Source: Ruminococcus sp. (GTDB lineage Bacteria > Bacillota > Clostridia > Oscillospirales > Ruminococcaceae). From it: 64,000 bases of DNA. The stretch lies in NCBI GenBank assembly GCA_017542475.1, contig JAFXXD010000013.1, positions 1 to 64,000 on the forward strand. Reading direction: 5' to 3'. The notes beneath the pieces were generated by a model, which saw only the letters and a program-made list of their open reading frames with translations, did no database searches and was not told the origin of the DNA. This document shows, in pieces, positions 59,706 to 64,000 of the stretch (position 1 is the first letter of the stretch; every line of letters starts with the position of its first letter). The translations under genes and the position numbers were made by a program.

Positions 59706-61358
59706 TCAATCTGTTTCACGCAGCGGGGACTGTACAGCCTCGTCGCAGTCTACGGCGCAGTCGATGACGAAGGTGCCGTCATATGCGAACGCCTCCTCCG
59801 CAAGTGCGCGGAGCTCGTCTGCGTTTGCGGCTCTGCCGCCCTTCGCGCCGAAAGCCTCTGCTACCTTCACGAAGTCGGTCTGACGGGCGAGGGTCGTCGC
59901 GGAGTAGTGCTTGTCGTAGAAGCGGGTCTGGAGCTGGCGCACCATTCCGAGCACGCCGTTGTTCATTATCACGACAACGAGCGGCGTCTTCTGCGAGACA
60001 GCCGTCGCGAGCTCGTTGAGGCTCATACCGAAGCTTCCGTCGCCCGTGAATAGCACGGCGCGTCTGCCCGTCGCCGCGGAAGCGCCTATCGCCGCTCCCA
60101 TACCGTAGCCCATAGTGCCGAGCCCTCCGCTCGTGAGGAAGGTGCGCGGCTTGCGGAGCGGATACATCTGAGCCGTCCACATCTGGTGCTGTCCGACGTC
60201 GGTGACGATGATGTCGTCCTCGGACGCGAGCGAGCTCACCACGCCGATGATGTCGTGCGGCGCGATCTTGCCTGCTATGTCGCCGCGCCTGCTGTCGGCG
60301 AGGGCGTATCTGCGGCGCTCCTCATTGCGGAGCTCTTCTATGCGGGCGCTCCACTCGGGGTGCTCGTGCTCGCCGAGCATGGGTATCAGCCTGTACAGCG
60401 AGTCCTTGATGTCGCCCTCTATCGCGAGGTCGGCGGGGACGTTCTTGTCGAGCTCGGCGTTGTCGATGTCGATGTGTATTATCCGCGGGAGATTGTCTCC
60501 CTCGAAGGCAGACCTGTCGGAGAAGCGCACGCCGAGCGCGATGACGAGGTCAGCCTCGGTCAGAGCTGCGAATGAGGCGTAGTGACCGTGCTTGCCGTTC
60601 ATTCCGAGGAAGCGCGGGCAGTCATACGGCACAGCCGAAAGTCCCATGAGAGAGCTCCCGAGAGGTGCGTCTGTCTTGTCCGCGAGCGCGAGGAGCTCCT
60701 TTGAAGCCTTGCCCGAGACGATTCCGCCGCCGAAGTAGATGTACGGCTTCTCTGCGGCATTTATCAGCTCTGCCGCCCTGCGGAGCTTGTTCTCCGAGGC
60801 GAAGGTGAGCGGATACGGACGCACGGGGTCGGGTCTGGGCTCGAAGTCCCATTCCGCGGTCTGGACGTCCTTGGGTATGTCAACGAGCACGGGACCCGGT
60901 CTGCCCGATTTGGCTATCTTGAAGGCAGAGCGGAGCGTATCCGCGAGCTCGCGTATGTCCTTGACGATGAAGTTGTGCTTGGTGACGGGCATGGTCACGC
61001 CGAGAATATCGACCTCCTGAAAGCTGTCGCGTCCTATGAGGCTGCACGGGACATTTCCTGTGATCGCGACTACGGGGACGGAGTCGAGGTAAGCGGTCGC
61101 GATACCCGTTACGAGGTTGGTCGCGCCCGGACCCGAGGTCGCGATACAGACCCCGACCTTGCCCGTCGCGCGTGCGAAGCCGTCCGCTGCATGGGCTGCT
61201 CCCTGCTCGTGGGCGGTGAGTATATGGTGTATCCTGTCGCTGCTGAGGTAGAGCTCGTCGAACAGGTCGATGACCTGACCGCCCGGAAATCCGAAAACGG
61301 TCTCGCAGCCCTGCTCAATGAGAGTTTCAACGACTATCTTAGCTCCTGTTATTCTCAT
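59706..61358 (-). CDS. ilvB: Acetolactate synthase large subunit
   Basis: 550 residues from ATG 61,358 (AAAGGA 10 bases upstream; an in-frame ATG 7 codons earlier precedes that site). ThDP-enzyme layout: 'GCETVFGFPGGQVIDLFDEL' (about 17-36), catalytic Glu in 'ILTAHEQGAAHAADGFARAT' (about 46), 'SGPGATNLVTGIATAYLDSV', and the ThDP/Mg motif 'FTGDGSFGMSLNELATAV' continuing to NN (about 430-460). Makes acetolactate from two pyruvates as the first step to valine and leucine. Has its own promoter. Confidence 0.97.
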   Translation of the reverse strand: MRITGAKIVVETLIEQGCETVFGFPGGQVIDLFDELYLSSDRIHHILTAHEQGAAHAADGFARATGKVGVCIATSGPGATNLVTGIATAYLDSVPVVAITGNVPCSLIGRDSFQEVDILGVTMPVTKHNFIVKDIRELADTLRSAFKIAKSGRPGPVLVDIPKDVQTAEWDFEPRPDPVRPYPLTFASENKLRRAAELINAAEKPYIYFGGGIVSGKASKELLALADKTDAPLGSSLMGLSAVPYDCPRFLGMNGKHGHYASFAALTEADLVIALGVRFSDRSAFEGDNLPRIIHIDIDNAELDKNVPADLAIEGDIKDSLYRLIPMLGEHEHPEWSARIEELRNEERRRYALADSRRGDIAGKIAPHDIIGVVSSLASEDDIIVTDVGQHQMWTAQMYPLRKPRTFLTSGGLGTMGYGMGAAIGASAATGRRAVLFTGDGSFGMSLNELATAVSQKTPLVVVIMNNGVLGMVRQLQTRFYDKHYSATTLARQTDFVKVAEAFGAKGGRAANADELRALAEEAFAYDGTFVIDCAVDCDEAVQSPLRETD

Positions 61359-61408
61359 AATATCAGTTTCCTTTAGCATAAGGCGTTGTGAATTGCGTGC
61401 TATATACT

Positions 61409-61437
61409 ATTTTATCATTAAACTGGTGCAAAATCAA
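61409..61437 (-). promoter_or_regulatory. ilvB promoter
   Basis: Minus strand TTGATT (61,432-61,437), 17-base spacer, TAAAAT (61,409-61,414). Confidence 0.65.
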
Positions 61438-61496
61438 GCAAAATCGTTAATTTTTCGGTAATCAGCTCGAAATAATTATGACTCGCGGCAAAAAAT

Positions 61497-61711
61497 CACC
61501 GCAGCTGACAAACCGCCGCGCGAAGCCGAAAGTTTCGCTCAAGCCTTTTCAAAGGCTTGCGGAGTCCAGAGGCAGAGCCTCTGGTCGCCGTTCACAGTTT
61601 TTAAAGAACGGCGAAACTAATCGAAGGCGCCTCGCAAGGGGTGAATCGCAAAACAATCCAGTGAATTGTTTTGCGAGAGGGGACGCCTTGTAAGAGAAGG
61701 CGTCCCCTTTT
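61497..61711. repeat. Inverted-pair element, right copy, with strong hairpins
   Basis: 61,511-61,558 is the near-exact reverse complement of 50,505-50,553; then CCAGAGGCAGAGCCTCTGG, then TCGCAAAACAAT/ATTGTTTTGCGA (61,646-61,676), whose centre CCAGTGA is the complement of that in the left copy. It ends in AGGGGACGCCTT/AAGGCGTCCCCT (61,678-61,708) followed by TTT, which would act as a plus-strand terminator although no plus-strand gene precedes it. It fills most of the 430-base gap between ilvB and leuA; 61,773-61,790 adds a short CTCCGAACTCCGAATTAA run. Confidence 0.85.
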
Positions 61712-61788
61712 GCCGCTTTGCAGCTGCTTAACTGCGGGGTTATCCCCGCACGGAATTACAATGCCGTTTGTTTTCTCCGAACTCCGAA

Positions 61789-63459
61789 TTAATCCGCCAG
61801 CATATTGTTCACCGCGCTGACGAGTGCCTTTATCGACGAGGTGATGATATCGTTGTCGATACCCGTGCCCCAGTAATTCCTGCCCTCGCCCGTGACTATC
61901 TCCACATACGACACAGCCTTCGATGCCGAGCCTACCTCAAGCGCGTGCTCGGTGTAGGCGTTGATGTTGAAGTCCGCGCCCGTGTATGAGCGAAGCGCGT
62001 TGCTGACGGCGTCAAGACGACCGTTACCTGTATCGGTCGCGGTGACGTGCTTGCCGTTGAACGTGAACGACACCGTCGCCTCTATGCCGTCACGCTGTAC
62101 GAAGTGGGTCTCGGTCACGCAGATAGGCGAGGTGATGTCCACGAAGCGCTGCTTGAATATCTCGTATACCTCATCGGGCAGGAGCTCCTTGTGCTTCTTG
62201 TCGGAGACGTCCTTGACGATGTAGCCAAGCTTCTCACGCATCTTTTTCGGCAGGTCGTAGCCGAAGCGCGTCTCGAGGATATAGCCGATTCCGCCCTTGC
62301 CCGACTGGCTGTTGATGCGGATAACGTCCGCGGAGTATTCGCGTCCGATGTCCTCTGGGTCGAGCGGGAGGTAGGGGACGTCCCAGTGCTTGGTGTGACC
62401 CTCGGCACGCCACTTCATACCCTTGGCGATAGCGTCCTGATGAGAGCCGCTGAACGCCGCAAATACGAGCTTTCCCGTGTAGGGCTGGCGCTCGTTGACC
62501 GCCATGCCCGTCAGGCGGGTGTAGACCTCGTTTATCGCGGGGATATCGCTGAGGTCGAGCTGCGGGTCTACGCCCTGAGTGTACATATTCATCGCGAGCG
62601 TGATGATATCGACATTGCCCGTGCGCTCGCCGTTTCCGAAGAGCGTGCCCTCGACGCGCTCGGCTCCCGCGAGCAGTCCCATTTCCGTGTCCGCGACCGC
62701 ACAGCCGCGGTCGTTGTGCGGGTGCAGCGAGACTATCACGTTTTCGCGGTATTTCAGGTTCTCGCACATATACTCCACCTGATTCGCATATACGTGGGGC
62801 ATGGAGAGCTGAACCGTCACGGGCAGGTTGATTATCACCTTGTCCTCGGGAGTGGGCTGCCACACGTCGAGCACGGCGTTGCAGACCTCGAGGGCGAATT
62901 CGGGCTCGGTGCCCGTGAAGCTCTCGGGCGAATACTCGAAGCGGAAGCTGCCATCATAGCGCTCGCGGTACTCCCTGCAGAGCTTCGCTCCCGTCACGGC
63001 GATGTCGATTATCTCCTCGCGGCTCTTGCGGAAGACCTGCTCGCGCTGAGCCACCGAGGTCGAGTTGTAGAGGTGGACTATCGCGTTCTTGCAGCCCTTC
63101 AGAGCCTCGAAGGTCTTTTCGATGATGTGCTCGCGGGACTGCGTCAGCACCTGAATGGTGACGTCGTCGGGGATGAGGTCTTCCTCGATGAGAGTGCGGC
63201 AGAAGTCGTACTCCGTCTCCGACGCCGCGGGGAAGCCAATCTCTATCTCCTTGAAGCCGATGTCCACGAGCATACGGAAGAATTCGAGCTTTTCGCCGAG
63301 ACTCATCGGTATTACGAGAGCCTGATTGCCGTCGCGCAGGTCAACGCTGCACCACGTCGGAGCCTTGTCGATGTACGAGCGCTCCGCCCACTTCATAGCC
63401 GTTTTCGGAGCCTCGAAGAACTGTCTTGTGTACTTGCTTACGTTTTTCATTGTTGCCAT
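61789..63459 (-). CDS. leuA: 2-isopropylmalate synthase, LeuA2 type
   Basis: 556 residues from ATG 63,459 (GAAGGAGG upstream); the frame upstream is the T-box leader. The type II form: 'KAPTWCSVDLRDGNQALVIP' (about 31-50, metal-binding Asp and catalytic Arg), 'FKEIEIGFPAASETEYDFCR' (about 69), 'VIVSLHPHNDRGCAVADTEM' (metal His pair, about 239) and a C-terminal regulatory domain of about 130 residues. It condenses acetyl-CoA with 2-ketoisovalerate to start leucine synthesis. Feedback by leucine is expected at the C-terminal domain. Its own T-box leader puts it under tRNA control. Confidence 0.96.
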   Translation of the reverse strand: MATMKNVSKYTRQFFEAPKTAMKWAERSYIDKAPTWCSVDLRDGNQALVIPMSLGEKLEFFRMLVDIGFKEIEIGFPAASETEYDFCRTLIEEDLIPDDVTIQVLTQSREHIIEKTFEALKGCKNAIVHLYNSTSVAQREQVFRKSREEIIDIAVTGAKLCREYRERYDGSFRFEYSPESFTGTEPEFALEVCNAVLDVWQPTPEDKVIINLPVTVQLSMPHVYANQVEYMCENLKYRENVIVSLHPHNDRGCAVADTEMGLLAGAERVEGTLFGNGERTGNVDIITLAMNMYTQGVDPQLDLSDIPAINEVYTRLTGMAVNERQPYTGKLVFAAFSGSHQDAIAKGMKWRAEGHTKHWDVPYLPLDPEDIGREYSADVIRINSQSGKGGIGYILETRFGYDLPKKMREKLGYIVKDVSDKKHKELLPDEVYEIFKQRFVDITSPICVTETHFVQRDGIEATVSFTFNGKHVTATDTGNGRLDAVSNALRSYTGADFNINAYTEHALEVGSASKAVSYVEIVTGEGRNYWGTGIDNDIITSSIKALVSAVNNMLAD

Positions 63460-63464
63460 AGTAT

Positions 63465-63808
63465 TTCCTCCTTCGATTTTTCGGCACGAGGATAACAAAA
63501 AAGTCCCCTCCATGCCCATTGCATGGAAGAGACGAAGATACGAATATGCTCCGTGGTACCACTCTTCTTGACGCGAAATCTCACGCCCACTCATCTGCGT
63601 CCTGCCAACGCATATCTCTGTAACGGGAGAGCCCGTTCAAGCCTAATCCTGCCAGCGGGCGGGAGCTCTCCACGCCTCATTGCGCACTTTCAGCCGACTG
63701 CTCGGGGAGGAGCTATGACCCGTATCCGTCTGCCGCCTTGCACCTTCCGACGGCTCTCTGCAAAAACTTCCTCGGGCTTTATTTCCCTTCATCGCATTTC
63801 ATACTTGC
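63465..63808 (-). ncRNA. T-box leader of leuA
   Basis: Minus strand: a 340-base leader with T-box AGAGTGGTACCACGG (63,551-63,565) and a terminator GTCCCCTCCATGC paired with GCATGGAAGAGAC next to a T-run (63,496-63,533). Stem I features (GATGAAGG..., AGAGAGCCG..., GGTGCAAGGCGGC) are present. The specifier is probably a Leu codon from the gene it controls; a CUC in 'ATAGCTCCTCC' is the best candidate but I could not fix the pairing by hand. Confidence 0.85.
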
Positions 63809-63837
63809 ATTATACAATGCATTTCTGTTTTTGTCAA
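63809..63837 (-). promoter_or_regulatory. leuA T-box promoter
   Basis: Minus strand TTGACA (63,832-63,837), 17-base spacer, TATAAT (63,809-63,814): consensus. Confidence 0.9.
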
Positions 63838-63851
63838 GACTTTTCCGCAAA

Positions 63852-63972
63852 AAAAGAGTTCAGAGCTCAGAACTCAGAGTTCAGACTGTAGGGGCGGATA
63901 TCATCCGCCCGCCGATATCCGTACAAACTATCGGCTACAACCTGTAGGGACGCGCATTGCGCGTCCGCAATT
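63852..63972. repeat. GAGTTCAGAG steps and TGTAGGG palindromes at window end
   Basis: AGAGTTCAGAGCTCAGAACTC steps (63,855-63,884), then TGTAGGGGCGGATATCATCCGCCC (63,887-63,910) and TGTAGGGACGCGC/GCGCGTCC (63,942-63,969). No gene follows before the end of the window. Confidence 0.8.
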
Positions 63973-64000
63973 ACATAAACAACCATCGGTCAGAGATTAT

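Overview
The window looks like chromosome from an anaerobic, low-GC-lineage but moderately GC-rich Clostridia bacterium, most like Ruminococcus or another Oscillospiraceae. This is inferred from the gene families rather than from a marker gene. The pointers are two T-box leaders (cysS, leuA), single-chain glycyl-tRNA synthetase, NrdR, HydE, a FeoB-associated Cys-rich miniprotein, a DUF6110/heavy-metal ATPase pair and SipW/TasA-type secreted proteins. No rRNA, tRNA, CRISPR array, prophage or transposase gene was seen.

Layout. 0-6.5 kb is housekeeping (+ strand mostly): a TIM-barrel isomerase, nrdR, an RsuA-type pseudouridine synthase, a MsmK/UgpC-type sugar ABC ATPase, an M20 dipeptidase and rnhA, which apparently starts at an AUU codon. 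6.6-13.3 kb is a metal-handling block: feoAB (- strand) with a structured leader, a divergent AraC regulator, DUF6110 plus a P1B-type ATPase, and the collapsed remains of an ECF/ABC transporter cassette.

13.7-37.1 kb is the most interesting part, a roughly 23-kb surface/matrix locus in three transcription units. It encodes three proteins with SipW-type (YAWF/AWFAMN) signal peptides, a further membrane-exported protein, a 3,620-residue GLUG-like repeat protein, a degenerate EAL-domain protein, a TasA-like membrane protein, a SipW-like signal peptidase with a long Ala-rich tail, a membrane-anchored McrB-like AAA+ ATPase, and a 992-residue protein in which a DUF2357/McrC-like N-terminus and a long charged coiled coil are fused to a complete second ER-type signal peptidase domain. 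Two small proteins (one membrane-anchored, one coiled coil) close the operon. I read this as a candidate AAA+-coupled signal peptidase system for exporting or assembling matrix proteins; I know of no description of it.

37.2-39.8 kb is a second Feo system (FeoA-FeoB fusion plus a Cys-rich miniprotein, - strand). 40-45 kb carries a PP2C phosphatase, a PrsW-type protease, glyQS and membrane proteins. 45.5-63.8 kb, all on the - strand, carries cysS (Cys T-box), two paralogous lipoproteins, a sialate O-acetylesterase, two tandem U32-like Fe-S proteins, hydE, nadA, and branched-chain amino acid genes (leuB, leuD, leuC, ilvN, ilvB, and leuA behind its own T-box). ilvC and ilvD are not in the window.

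Intergenic DNA is crowded with short palindromic repeats: a TGTAGGG-headed family whose palindrome arms vary together, clusters of AGAG/AGCG-centred hairpins, TTAGCCATTAGC/GCTAACGGCTAA pairs, and one approximately 190-bp element present as an inverted pair bracketing 50.35-61.68 kb. Start sites were moved from the longest ORF where a ribosome binding site and family alignment pointed to an internal start.
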